The translations under genes were made by a program, and so were the position numbers. The notes under the pieces were generated by a model. The model ran no database searches, was not told the origin of the DNA, and was given only the letters and a program-made list of their open reading frames with translations. From positions 2,378,421 through 2,442,420 of the forward strand of contig JAYKKR010000004.1 in the NCBI GenBank assembly GCA_036971615.1: a DNA stretch of 64,000 nt, read 5' to 3'. Shown piece after piece: positions 1-11,765 of this stretch. Numbering within the stretch: the stretch's first letter is position 1; every line of letters starts with the position of its first letter. The stretch is from Amyloporia xantha (Eukaryota; Basidiomycota; Agaricomycetes; Polyporales; Adustoporiaceae).

Positions 1-541
1 TAATTATTAGTGAGACCATCTTAGCATTCATGTAGAAGGGTAAAATGTGCATGTGCCATGCACAGAAAAGACTATATTTAACAGTGTAGTATGGGATGAA
101 AAGTGTGACAGCACGGAATAGCAATCACGATCACTATTCCGTAACATCTCGACGTTGGATACCCGAGGAATAGCGTCCCAGGACGCTATTCCGTGTAATC
201 TCTATCTCGAAGATATCAGGAATAGTGTCCCATGGTTTCCACTCATCTTTGTTATCGACACTCAATGGTTCCTAACCATGGAATAGCGTCTGTGAATGCT
301 ATTCCACCATTTCATCATGTCTTTGTCTTTGCCTGTCAATGCCATTACATCACGGAATAGCATTCAAGGACACTATTCCGTGGTTTCTGCTCACTTTGCC
401 TATGTACATTTAAGGTCCGTAACTTTTTGTCACTTGTCAATTCATGTCAGTCGAAGGTGCATATTTATGGAATAGCATTTCTGGTCGCTATTCCATGGTA
501 CACCACTTAAGATCCCTAGGAAAACCCTAGATTTACCCCAA
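1..541. repeat. Hairpin-rich repeat R1, copy 1
   Basis: The stretch contains at least five inverted repeats built on the same half-site, GGAATAGC paired with GCTATTCC. They lie at 113-142, 167-192, 278-306, 351-382 and 467-498, with loops of about 8-14 bases and variable stem tips. No gene is visible. The same array recurs at 30,090-30,597 in the same orientation with high identity, so this is a dispersed repeat. Both copies end in the same AT-rich stretch (about 537-562 here), after which they diverge. The nature of the parent element is unknown. Confidence 0.75.
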
Positions 542-1035
542 CCCATTTAGAAAAACTCCCTATAATTACCATATATGGTATAAATGAAAGTCATAGACTA
601 TCACTCCAGTGATATGGGAAAATTTGTTTGAGCACCATAGCTTGCTTACTTAAGCCAAAAAACACGAAAAATGTTTTTGGACGCGGTGCGTATGAAAATT
701 ATTTTGGCTGAAAATGGTTATACAGCATCTGTATTGCTCTATATTGGCTGTGTGGTCAGTGGAAAGGCCTAGAGGCCCAGGAATACAAGCATACAAAGCC
801 AACATATGAAATCCACATTTACCTACAAGCAGATGTACTTGTCAATCCCATTGTGGGAATTGCCACTTTTTTGGCTCTTTACTGATATATAACAAGCATA
901 CATCCAATACAAATTTTATTAGCCCAGACCAATACAATTTGTATTACAATATTTGAATAGCTCCATTTGTAAGCATTCTAACAGTATATAACAGTGGCAT
1001 TCAATACAAGCTTCTACCAGCCTAGATCAATACAA
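541..1035. repeat. AT-rich repeat R2, copy 1 (truncated by insertion)
   Basis: This AT-rich, non-coding segment is repeated almost base for base at 10,237-10,730. The second copy runs on past the point where this one is interrupted, at 1,036, by a CATCAGG-family element. Inside R2 a block of roughly 110 bp is itself imperfectly duplicated, visible as recurring 'tttgaatagc...catttgtaagcattcta' segments. I see no open reading frame or known motif. Confidence 0.75.
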
Positions 1036-2069
1036 CATCAGGAAAAACACTTTTTCTCTGGGGTAACCTAGGGTGCTCTGAGATATATGAGGTTTCTCAG
1101 AGTAGCTCAGGTTATCTCAGAGCATCTCAGGTAAGCCTGAGTTTCTCTGAGATATTTTAGATTTCTCAGAGCATCCTAGGCTAGCTTGTGTTTCTTTGTG
1201 AGACTGTAGAATATTTATAAAGCTATAATACATTATTTATGAGCAGTATAATATGTAAAAAGGTTGTTTTCTCACTTGCTTGTATAATAAATTCCTGGTA
1301 TCTCTGATATGCATTATTTGAGCTATATTTTCTACTGGCTATGAAATAGCTATGGTATCCTACTATTTCCTATCATTCTATTCACTTTCTATGTTTTATT
1401 AGAATAATTTAGCTCAAATACATGTGAAGGTGATCTGTCGTACTGGTTTAAATGGAGATATTGAAATAGAAAATGTACATTAATACAGAATAAGCACAAA
1501 GAGCTGCTGAATAGCAGGAATATAATGGTGAGAGAAAGAAGGGTATTATAGATATTATGTGGCATGAAAAAAGGGAAATCAGAAGTGAGCAAAAGTAGGA
1601 GTATAATAGGTGTACTCACCTCTGTGCAGCCACAGCCATCTCCTCTCCTTTATTCATATTTACTCCATACATCCACAGAGTCTTTCTTTCACTGATGGTT
1701 AACAGTCAAAAGTCAGAGGTCAAAGGTCAAAGGTCAAACAGAGTAAGACGCATCTCAGAATTGAGAATCTGGACTCTGGCCAATAAAAGAGACTGCAACT
1801 AGATAAATGGGGAGATAAAGGAGTGTTAGATAGTTGAATAATGTGATATATCAGTGCAGTAATAGATAGAGAAGGACGCACATGAGAAATGGGAGCATGA
1901 GGAGGAGGTCGTTCAACATGCAGCCATAGAACAGAAACCACTGGATGTAGATCCACCAATGTATACATCGTCGTAAAGCCTGCAATTAGGGCTTTCATTC
2001 TATTCAACAATCAAAGGAAACCGTCCATGGGTTCCTGAGATATGGACAAGACGAGGTTTTTGATGAAAA

Positions 2070-3029
2070 CATCAGGAAAAATCTCCCTTACTTATTAGAG
2101 CTCATTGAATACTTACCATTCTTATCCAACTTATATGTCTCTTATTCTACTCATCTGATTCTTATTGACTGCTAATCTCTCTCACACATCTCTAATTCCA
2201 CTCATCAGATTCTTATTGAGTGCTAATTTATCTCAAGATGCTAATCAAACTCTCAGAAAGTTGTTATGAGCTCTTCCAATTGCTTACTCCTTTCAGCTGT
2301 GTTGTGCTAGTAGCTAGTATGGACTAGATATGTAGAATGAGCACCATTATAAACAAGCCTTTGTATTTATAGACTTACATTGTACTCCTTGAACAAGGTC
2401 ACAAAGATACACCTTAAGAGATTATTCTTTTTTTATCTCAATCTGAGAAAGAAAATACTGCAAAAAGTACTTGCATTTGATAGAGAGCCTTCTGTTTAGC
2501 CAGAAAAATGAAGTGGAGATATAATTGCATCAAATGTCTATGGAGGAGTATAGCAGCAGCCAAGCAACAAAAAGACACAAGTCTTCATACTCAGGAAGGC
2601 TTATATTGATGAGAGTGAGTTAGAAAAGGTGTGGACTTGTGGTGTAGTGGTAAAGTGCTACAGGTCATGCCTTATAAGGCTCTCAATCCTGAGAGGTCAC
2701 TGGTTCAGTCCTGTGTGGTGGCAGAAGATACTTATTTTTTTAAATTTTATTCCAACCTTCTGTTATTAACCTGTCATTGCTAATGGCATAAAGACACTCT
2801 TTAATTGATGATTTTCACCATTTGGTAAGCAACATTGTTTTTCCTTCCTCTCACTTAGTTCTTATCAAGTACTCATGAGTACTCATTATGCACTTATGAT
2901 GCTTATCTGAGAGGCAATTAGCAAGTGGGTAAAATAATAAGTACTTATGACACTTATGTGACTTATGTGACTTTTTTATCTCAACAAGTGCTAATAAGAG
3001 CTAATAAGTAAGGGAGATTTTCCCTGATG
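2070..3029. mobile_element. CATCAGG-family element E (960 bp), nested in D
   Basis: The ends are inverted repeats: CATCAGGAAAAATCTCCC at the left, and at the right the complement of CATCAGGGAAAATCTCCC; the match continues through CTTACTTATTAG. Flanking AA dinucleotides (2,068-2,069 and 3,030-3,031) fit a 2-bp target duplication. Removing E and one AA leaves five A residues, which is exactly what the uninterrupted homologue C has at this position. There is no coding capacity. A tRNA-like pol III module lies inside at 2,636-2,722. Confidence 0.8.
2636..2722 (+). other. tRNA-like / SINE-head module with A-box and B-box
   Basis: The sequence TTGTGGTGTAGTGG at 2,638-2,650 resembles a tRNA A-box with D-arm. 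GGTTCAGTCC at 2,702-2,711 resembles a B-box with T-arm. Their spacing of about 55 bases is normal for an internal RNA polymerase III promoter. I cannot fold a full cloverleaf with a clean acceptor stem, so a degenerate tRNA or a tRNA-derived SINE head is more likely than a functional tRNA gene. Confidence 0.4.
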
Positions 3030-4455
3030 AAAGGGCAACAGAGGAGGAAGGAGTGGACGGATTTGGATGAGCAAGGGCTCGTCTGGAAGGGCTTGACAAT
3101 GCGAATAGAATGGTGTAAAAGCGAAAGGATAACTCACATTGGATCCCCAGTTATCTCCCAATCAAAACTGCAAAAAAGCGCCCATTCCATCCAAGACCCT
3201 TCAATATCTCCCAGAACTCCTTCATACCTTCACAGAATAGGATGGGACAGCCCTGAGACTCTTCTCCAAGAGTGGAGAATAAGAAAGAGAGAAGGAGGAC
3301 TCACATGAGTTACCAGATAGTGCAGAGCAGGGACAGAACAACCGTCTAAGGTCAGTCAAGTCCCAGTGAACTAGACAAACCCCAAAGCCACAGGTACTAA
3401 GATAGAGTCCCTAGTCACAGTATTTGAGATCCAAGATAGTAGAGTTAATAGATATCAAGAAGTAGCAGCTAGGAGGAACAGCTGAGGAGAACTTGAAGGG
3501 CAAATGCGCCCAAGTCCCTGCTAACCCTAAACCTGGGTTCCCAAAACAGGTGTCAGTCTGCCGCGTCAAACTCTGACCAAATTAAGCAGTCATGGTCGTT
3601 GCGTCTCTTCTTCCTCAACAACCACTCTGCTTCGTCTCCTTCCTTGCCACTTCACATTTCTGCTTGGTTTCTGTTCACTCATTGATTGTTCTTCTCATCT
3701 CTGGGCTATATCTGGTGACTTCTAATCTGTGGCCGTCTCTCTGGCTGGTTTTGCCTCAGGTATGGTGATGTGCTGGCAGGGCATATGAGTCGTTATAAAT
3801 TGTGGACACAGGTAAGTACATATCTTCTTCCTATTCTCATTTGTATCTATGAATAACTGACACTATTTCTATCTCTAATCACAATCCAAATCACCAACAT
3901 TGAAGGTTGGCTGTTGGCTGTCATCATGCGACAGCAAAGCAATGTAAGTCTGTCCATAATTCCCTTTCAGGCTGACATGTCCATTGCATTCAATAGATAT
4001 GACATGCTTTGTGCATGAATTAATGCTTTTGTAAGACTTGTAAAGGATGGTGAGTCGTCATCTATAATTTCAAACTTTGATGAGAATACATACTCCCAAC
4101 ATGTAAGTCGTTCATTTGCTTCTCCATTTTTAGCTGCTCTAAATTATTGTATCTACAGACTTGTGTGACACAATCAACACTGATTCTGATTGTGATGATG
4201 TCAGGTAAGTTGTTCACTTCTATCTCAATTCCTTTGTTGATCGCTTTGTCAATTCTTAGAGTATTATTGCCCATGCTATTCGGCTTCAGTTTACTGTGAA
4301 AGTACTACTTATGTAAGTACCTTGTCTTGCCCCTTCAACTAATTGGACTTTACCTGAATTCTTCTATTAGATTCTCTTATATTTTGGCCACACAACAAAA
4401 TATCTTCATTGATCTTATGTACGTCTTTCAGCTTTGTGTTTTATATTACTGTATA

Positions 4456-5192
4456 TGTCACGAGTTGACATCGAGCGTTTCTTCCTTTCTATATACGGAC
4501 GATTTTCTTCTTTTACTCATCGTTATTTTCCCCTCTTATTCGAACGGCCATTCTACTGTACACACAGCAAGCTCCCTGTTCATAGACTTAGACGCGTCGA
4601 CCATTACAGGTCACATGTGCCTTTCCCACGGACTCCGTCCCGCCTTCCCTTTACGAACGTTTACTTAAGCACGGTGCCGGCCGACCTCGGGCCCCGCCGG
4701 GCTCCGTTCACGACATCACTTATGACTCATAGCCTGCTTACTCAGGCTGCGCACAGACCACCTGCGCACGGACCATGTAGATAGCCTGCCCTGAACTCTT
4801 GTAGTATATAAGTAGTACGCCTCTGCCTGGGGACTTCAGTTTCGACCTCTTGTCCCTAGGTAAGCCAAGCCCCACTTGTACTTACTTCCTCATACTTACT
4901 TTCTATTTAACTTGTCCCTAGCCTTAGACTTGAGCATAGCTCGTCATCGCTTCGGTAAGACCCAGTCGAACGCCCTCGGCCTTTTAGGTTTGTTCTTCCC
5001 CTGTCGCTTGACTCTAAGTCGCGACATTAGGTCGAAACTCCCCATCGCCGCCGGCGTTCACCTTTTCCACAATCCCTTTCCATAGGTTGGGTGGTGCGCA
5101 CCCTTACTATACTGCACTTACCGTTACGATACAAAGTCGGGAACTCGGTGCTCGTGACGCCATCCCCCGCACGTAGACACATCGCCACCTCA
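4456..5192 (+). repeat. Probable 5' LTR of the Gypsy element
   Basis: The start is set by TGTCA at 4,456, where homology of the flank to element C ends. The end is placed at the CA at 5,191-5,192, a few bases before a TGGAATGAGC stretch that could be the primer-binding site. A TATA-like GTATATAAGTA occurs near 4,804. No second LTR is present in the window to confirm the limits, so both ends are provisional. Confidence 0.5.
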
Positions 5193-5400
5193 TAGTGGAA
5201 TGAGCTTTCAGAGACTGCACTTCAGTGGGCGTCTCTTGTTGGGTTGACCAACGCGTGGTCTAGATTCCTGCAGCGAAATAATCAAAGGCTGTACTGGGTC
5301 CCACGTGAATTGCGAACCACTCGGGGTTCTTTCGGGCGCCGTAGCTACGTAGTCAAACGGTCCTCTTTACGTACGTGCACCTCCCCTTCCTCCATCCATC

Positions 5401-6900
5401 GTGGCAGAGGAACTCCACTGTTACGGACTCGTCCACGCCTTCGACACTCAGGACCAAACCGACTGCTACTTCGAGGAAAACAACTGGTTCGATTGTTCCC
5501 GACAACCGTGTCCCAATCGAACCCCACGCTCCGTTACCGAGCCTTCCCCGAATAATCGATTTGTTCCTATCCGGCGTGTCCAACATCCCGCAGGACCAAG
5601 GAGCGAGCACGCTTCACTCTCCCGTCACACCACCCCTGTCCCCTCTCGACCTGCCACTCCTGGCTCATCTATTCCTCGACCTGGCGGCAGCGTTAGCCGC
5701 AGCCAAAGTCAAGAAGGAGGAGTCTCCCATCTCCCTACTCCCCCTGTCTCGCGAGCGAATCCACCTGCGGGAACCCAAAGAGGAGTCGCGCAGTCCGAGT
5801 CTACGCAGCCGACAGTCCCTGTCGTATCTCAACCCGTCACCTCCGCCTCGTCGTCGGCGCCGCGTGGCCGTCAAACCACCCGTCCTACCCCGCGTCACAC
5901 GACCGCTTCGCAGCAATCACCACCGCCTCCGCCCTCGCAGCAAACTACGACCTCCCCCGCGACGGTAATGGCTGTAGACAAAGGCATTGCGAAGCTTCTC
6001 CTTCCCCAACGCTACGATGGCGAGAGCGTTGTGGAATGTAAACGGTACCTCGCCCAACTCTCGGAGTATCTCGACTACAATACGGACCTAGCTTCTGTCA
6101 AGCTACAGGTCCAGGTCGCGATCAGTCTTCTCGATGGAAAAGCCCGCGAATGGGGCACTCCTTTCCTGGCGGACTATGTAGCTGGCCGCACCCCTTTCGC
6201 CACACGTAAGGCCTTCACCGACGCCTTCACCGCCCGCTTCGGACATATCGACGACGCAGCCACCGCACAAGTCGAGCTCACCAAAATCTGCGCTCGTAAC
6301 TTGCGCGACTCGAGAACTGCCGCACAGTTCTCCGCTCAATTCAAGGGTCCGGCGGACCATTCTGGCTACGGAAAGCTAGAACTCCGTGACAAGTACCTTA
6401 GCGGTATCCCCTCGCGCATCTACCGCAAAATTGAGCTTGAGCCCTTCGACGACTGGGTCAGTGCCGAGAAGCGAGTCCTCGCCGTCGAGCAGATCCTGGA
6501 CATAAGCCGCGCGCGCCGTCCAGATCTCAATATGTTTGCTTGTGGTGGGGCTCGCACGTCACAGGGTCGCCAACAAGCCGCCGCGTCTTCTTCTACTATT
6601 GCGGCTGTTGGTGATGGGAAGTTCAACGGCTCCTGTTACGGTTGTGGGAAGCCGGGGTATCGTCGGAAGGACTGTCCATCCTGCAAGGACAAACCTTACA
6701 CTCCGCGCCAGGGTGTGCGAGCTACGGTTGCTGCAAGCGCAGCAATGCCAAGCGCTCAGCCCGAACAGGCACAAGTTGTGCAGCAGACACCGGGAGATCT
6801 CTCGGCTATGTTAGCGTCTGTGTCTGCATTGGCCAACGAGGTGAAGTCCATGCGGGAGGAACTGGGGCAGTATCGTGCGATGAAAGAGGAGCGTTTTTGA
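5401..6900 (+). pseudogene. Gypsy gag polyprotein (capsid region and zinc knuckle)
   Basis: A long open frame with a proline/serine-rich N-terminal region is followed by a retrotransposon gag capsid-like domain, starting near an ATG at about 5,968 (MAVDKGIAKLLLP), and a zinc knuckle at about 6,633-6,675. The open frame begins at a GTG, so the real start may be upstream or at 5,968. The knuckle reads C-x2-C-x4-Y-x4-C: the usual histidine is replaced by tyrosine (codon 6,658-6,660), a change explained by one C-to-T transition. The frame ends in TGA and the protease lies in another frame. Confidence 0.85.
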
Positions 6901-6902
6901 TC

Positions 6903-7412
6903 CGGTCCACGCTCGCTGCCGTGCGCGCTGGGCCCTCCTCGAATCGATTTTCTGTACTACAATCTGCAAATATATATGAAATAAATCACGATTCGCAGCA
7001 TTTTCATATTCCAGTATGGATAATCGGCGAAAAACGGCAGAAAGACGTAATCGCCATGGTGGACAGCGGTGCCACCACAAAGTTTATTCACGAGCGATTC
7101 GTAAAAGAGAACAACGTACGAACACAGAAGTTGGGGCGCCCCATTCCACTATATAACATCGACGAATCGCTCAACAAAAACGGAAGCATCACGGACGTAG
7201 CCGTACTACAGATGCAGATAGGAGACCATATTGAGAAGATGGTATTTACGGTAACAGACATCGGGCCTGAAGACGTTATAATCGGGCTCGATTGGCTTCG
7301 CGAGCATAACCCTGATATTAATTGGGAGAGTGGCTCGTTCAAACTAGATAGGTGCCCTGAGATGTCAAGCCCGAAAGGTTGGCCAAACGGAACAAGCAGC
7401 GTCTACGCGTGA
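6903..7412 (+). pseudogene. Gypsy retropepsin-like protease segment
   Basis: The segment contains the aspartic protease signature VDSGAT (Asp-Ser-Gly at 7,062-7,070), followed about 70 residues later by a hydrophobic DVIIGLDWL segment typical of Gypsy proteases. It is in a different frame from both gag and reverse transcriptase, and it ends in a stop codon before the RT frame opens. At least one indel or a programmed shift therefore separates the regions. Because other parts of the element are damaged, indels are more likely. Confidence 0.8.
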
Positions 7413-7443
7413 TACGGGGGACAGGCCCACGGCGCAGAAACGT

Positions 7444-10236
7444 TTGCGGAAAGCCAAATGGTCAACCAAGGGCAAGGTACGTAGTAAGGTATCACCTGAG
7501 GAGGAACCAGAGTTGGATCCAACGGTCGAATGGGACGAAGACGACCTTCTTGAAGCCTGGGAGCGTGGTGTCAACCTCCCTGGTGCTCCCCAACTGTATG
7601 TTGCAGCAGGACATACTTACTCACAAGTCCTTGCTGAAGAGGAGTACAAGAAGCGAGAAGTCAAAAGCGTCGAGGAAATGGTGCCGGAAAAGTTTCACGA
7701 GTTCTTGAAGGTCTTCTCCAAAGAAGCCTCGGAACGACTTCCGGAACATAAACCTTATGATCATGCCATAGAGCTGATTCCTGACGCAAAAACGTTCCAT
7801 TCGAGAGTATACCCGCTGTCGCACAACGAACAAGGCGAGTTAGACAAGTTTCTCAAGGAGCAATTAGCCAAAGGTTATATACGGAAATCGAAGTCGCCTA
7901 TATCCTCTCCCTTCTTCTTCATCAAAAAGAAGGATGGATCACTTCGACCCATACAGGACTACCGACGGCTTAACGAGATCACGATCAAAAATCGCTACCC
8001 GCTGCCATTGATCTCTGAACTTGTCGATAAACTCAAAGGCGCCTCGATCTTTACAAAGTTCGACATCCGATGGGGGTATAATAACGTACGGATCAAACTC
8101 GGAGACAAATGGAAGGCTGCGTTTGTAACTAATCGAGGGTTGTACGAACCATCGGTTATGTTCTTCGGTCTCACCAATTCTCCGGCGACCTTCCAAGCAA
8201 TGATGAACGACATCTTCGGAGATCTCATTGCAGAAGGAAAACTCACGGTCTATCTCGATGACATTCTCATCTTTTCTACAGACAAGCTGGAGCATGAGAA
8301 AGTCACCCGTGAGGTATTACGTCACCTTCAGGAAAACGATCTCTTCCTGAAACCGGAGAAGTGTGAGTGGGATGTTCCTAAAACAGACTATTTAGGCATG
8401 ATCGTAGGGAATGGTGAAGTGGCGATGGACCCTGCAAAGATCCGCGGAGTCATGGAGTGGCCCACCCCTCGGAATGTTAAAGACATCCAAAAGTTCCGAG
8501 GGTTTGCCAACTTCTATTGTCGCTTCATCAAGGATTTTGCAAAGATCACGCAACCCCTTGATCGTCTAACTGGGAACGTACCCTGGCAGTGGGGTGAGGA
8601 AGAGCAGTCTGCGTTCGAGGAGCTGAAACGCTGCTTTAGCACCACACCTGTCTTAGCACTGTATGACCAAGACCGGGAAACGCGGCTAGAGGTGGATGCC
8701 TCTGGGTACGCAACCGGTGGCGTACTTTCGCAAAAGCAGGAGGATGGCAAGTGGCATCCGGTGGCTTACCGATCTCGGGGTATGGATTCTGCCCAGCGCA
8801 ATTACGAGATCTACGACAAGGAGATGTTAGCGATAATCGAAGCATTGGAGGACTGGCGTCACTACCTCGAGGGTTGTCCTAACACGTTCGAGATCCTTTC
8901 GGATCATAAGAACCTCAAGTATTGGCGCACAGCTCAGCATCTCACGCGACGACAAGCGAGATGGGCTCTGTATCTATCCCGCTTCGATTTCGTTATCACT
9001 CACAAGTCGGGCAAGTCAAATGGAAAGGCTGACGCCTTGTCTCGTCGCCCGGACCTCCAGGTTGGAGATGACGATGACAACGTGGATCAGATTGTCCTGA
9101 AGCCAGAACAGTTCCACATTTCCTCCACGCAGCGTGGGCATGCAGCAGTTGTGGCAGATCGATCGCTGCTGAAGCGCATTCGAGAATGTTCGGACAAGGA
9201 CCGGGAGGTGGCGGATGCCTTGGAAAAGATTCAAAATCTAGGCCCGCCCCGCCTGCAGCGTGACTTCACCGAGTGGAATGCCGAGCAAGGACTTCTGCTA
9301 TTTCGAGGATGTGTCTATGTCCCAAAAAATGCAGAGCTTCGGCGTGATATCGTCAAAATCCACCACGACGCGCCTGCAGCTGGTCACCCTGGTCGGGCCA
9401 AGACCCTCGAGTTAGTATCGCGAAACTATTGGTGGCCGGGAATGTCCAAGTTTGTCAATGAGTACGTAAGCACCTGCGACACGTGCAACCGTACCAAGAC
9501 ATTCCCCGCTAAACCACAAGGACCGCTCAAACCGAATGAGATTCCAGAGCGCCCCTGGCAGGTTATTACCACCAATATGATTGTGGGTCTCCCCAAGTCC
9601 GATGGGTTCGATTCAATCCTGGTCACGGCAGATCGCTTCACCAAGATGGTACATTTCTCGGCATGTCATGAGACTCTGACTGCCGAAGGTGCTGCGGAAC
9701 TTTATATACGCGATGTCTTTTCACATCATGGGGCCCCGGCCAAGGTCATATCAGACCGAGGTCCCCAATTCGCGTCAAAGTATTTGCATGCGATCTACAA
9801 AGGGATGAATATTGAACCAGCCATGTCGACTGCCTTTCACCCCCAGACAGACGGGCAGACAGAGCGGTGGAATCAAGAGATCGAGCAGTATCTTAGGGCT
9901 TATGTCAGCCATAGACAGGACGATTGGGCGAAACAGTTGCCTTTTGCGGAGTTTGCACTGAACAATCGAGTTCACTCTGCAACTGGTTATTCCCCTTTCT
10001 TTTTGAACCAGGCCTATAACCCCGATCTCCAAATCCGCTTGAACCCCATGTCGAAGGTACCCGCTGCGGAAGATAGGTTGAAGTTGTTGCAGGAAATACG
10101 GGATGACACGCGCGCTGCGCTTGAGCTGTCTGCTGAGCGCATGAAGACGTACTATGATAGGCACGTACAGGGGGCACCGGTGTTCGAACCAGGTGACAAG
10201 GTGTGGCTGGATGCTCGTAATCTGAAGCTGAAACAC
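7444..10236 (+). pseudogene. Gypsy pol: reverse transcriptase, RNase H, integrase (3' truncated)
   Basis: Reverse transcriptase is identified by its catalytic YLDD (8,251-8,262) and by FTKFDIRWGYNNVRI and FFGLTNSPATFQ motifs. RNase H follows (EVDASGYATGGVLSQ). The integrase has an HHCC zinc finger (about 9,360-9,490) and a DDE core with SDRGPQF and TERWNQE. The first catalytic aspartate, expected in the ITTDM context, is asparagine (codon 9,574-9,576), which should abolish strand transfer. The coding sequence stops matching Gypsy at 10,236; the last residues of the open frame are fortuitous R2 translation. No ATG opens the frame. Confidence 0.92.
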
Positions 10237-11040
10237 CCATTTAGAAAAACTCCCTATAATTACCATATATGGTATAAATGAAAGTCATAGACTATCACTC
10301 CAGTGATATGGGAAAATTTGTTTGAGCACCATAGCTTGCTTACTTAAGCCAAAAAACACGAAAAATGTTTTTGGACGCGGTGCGTATGAAAATTATTTTG
10401 GCTGAAAATGGTTATACAGCATCTGTATTGCTCTATATTGGCTGTGTGGTCAGTGGAAAGGCCTAGAGGCCCAGGAATACAAGCATACAAAGCCAACATA
10501 TGAAATCCACATTTACCTACAAGCAGATGTACTTGTCAATCCCATTGTGGGAATTGCCACTTTTTTGGCTCTTTACTGATATATAACAAGCATACATCCA
10601 ATACAAATTTTATTAGCCCAGACCAATACAATTTGTATTACAATATTTGAATAGCTCCATTTGTAAGCATTCTAACAGTATATAACAGTGGCATTCAATA
10701 CAAGCTTCTACCAGCCTAGATCAATACAATTTTCATTACAATGTTTGAATAGCCCCATTTGTAAGCATTCTAATGGTATACAATAGTAATATGTTTCATT
10801 AGAATCCATTACAAGCAGCAGATTCTAATAGCCACCATTACAAGCATCAAAATGAGCCCATACATGCCCACCTTCCTTATTTGGATGCTTACATACCGGC
10901 TGAGTTTGAATTATACACATCTGCTATAGATTTAATGTATATTTCCGCTTTTGGCCTGATTTATAAGCCACACGACACCAGCTACTGTCACACTACACCT
11001 GCCCTATTTGGCCCCTAGCACCTGATGCACCAACAGCCAG
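10237..11040. repeat. AT-rich repeat R2, copy 2
   Basis: Positions 10,237-10,730 repeat 541-1,035 nearly exactly. The copy then continues uninterrupted with related AT-rich sequence to about 11,000, including a second round of the 'catttgtaagcattcta' block. A small hairpin (TGATGCACCAACAGCCAGGC with GCCTGGTGCAT) lies at about 11,020-11,065. The right limit is uncertain. No gene is seen. Confidence 0.7.
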
Positions 11041-11117
11041 GCCAATGCGCTGCCTGGTGCATAACCGCATTTGGGCCTACCCAACATGTTGGTGCATCAT
11101 TAGTACATAAGCAGCTG

Positions 11118-11341
11118 CGCACTCGGCTGTGCCGTATCGGCCGACACTACTTGAAGGCGAGAACGTACCACAGAAATATGGCGCACTCGGCCGCGCCGTA
11201 TCTACAGGCTATATTATACCCTCTCGGCCGACCCTGCGCTGCAGGCTATAGCAATGGCATTGGCCGACGTCCGCTCTCCTTACTAAGTAATAAAAACTTC
11301 ATCCATATCTCTCGAGTAGGCTATAGTGACTGTATGGTGTG
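11118..11341 (+). mobile_element. Orphan (solo) KDZ-element terminus
   Basis: This segment matches the last subterminal repeat unit plus the terminus of KDZ element 1. It has CGGCCGACACTACTT, an ATATGGCGCACTCGGCC unit, ACGTCCGCTCTCCTTACTAA, and the end GTAGGCTATAGTGACTGTATGGTGTG. The last 17 bases are the exact complement of the left end of element 1 (34,160-34,176). No transposase or other terminus lies nearby. It is therefore a relic, or what remained after a deletion. It belongs to the ATGGCG-motif family. Confidence 0.8.
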
Positions 11342-11765
11342 GCGCGGGACGGGGTGGGGCGCTGTAGCCATTGTTTACGCTGCTGATAGGATTGGGCTAG
11401 GTAGGCTAGTTATCGCGGTTGTGGTCCGTCACGCGCCAGTAGTCGATGCTCGAGGAGACAGTGAGATGGATCTATGATAGACCTTTGAAGCCGGAGGGCC
11501 GGTAACAATTCCCAATATGGCCTCCAAGTGGCCGGAAATGGAATCCATTGATAGCTGCCGCCGACTGCACTTCAATGCTCTCGTCGATCGACATGTCTAG
11601 TAGACCGAGGACCCAACGTCGACCACCAATACTTGTCCATTCTTGCGCACTCGTAGACTCTCCTGTTATACCACGCTCGTTTACTTCATGCAGGCCACTA
11701 CTTCTCAGAAACAGCATCTCAAGATACACGACTCAGACTCCCGTGACTGAGATGACTCGGAGGAC

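Larger units (their letters stand above)
1036..4455 (-). mobile_element. CATCAGG-family element D, interrupted and right-truncated
   Basis: The element begins with the family terminus CATCAGGAAAAAC, followed by subterminal CTCAGAG/CCTGAG repeats. It is an inverted copy of element C at 26,811-29,497: 1,720-2,010 matches 28,545-28,835, and 3,027-4,450 matches about 28,470-27,200. Element E (2,070-3,029) is inserted in it. The Gypsy LTR starting at 4,456 cuts it, and the expected far end is not found beyond the Gypsy element. The intact R2 copy shows that D entered R2 after 'caatacaa'. No transposase is recognisable. Confidence 0.75.
4456..10236 (+). mobile_element. Truncated Ty3/Gypsy LTR retrotransposon
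   Basis: In order the element has a probable 5' LTR, a gag region with a zinc knuckle, retropepsin, reverse transcriptase, RNase H and integrase. It stops abruptly at 10,236, inside the C-terminal part of integrase, where R2 sequence takes over. The chromodomain region and 3' LTR are therefore missing. The reading frame is broken between gag, protease and pol, and key residues are altered, so the copy is dead. Its left edge lies within CATCAGG-family element D. Confidence 0.9.

Noticed and set aside
2069..3031. GATGAAA as a 7-bp target duplication for element E
   Set aside because: Comparison with the uninterrupted element C fits a 2-bp AA duplication exactly, and the same length fits elements A, B and C.
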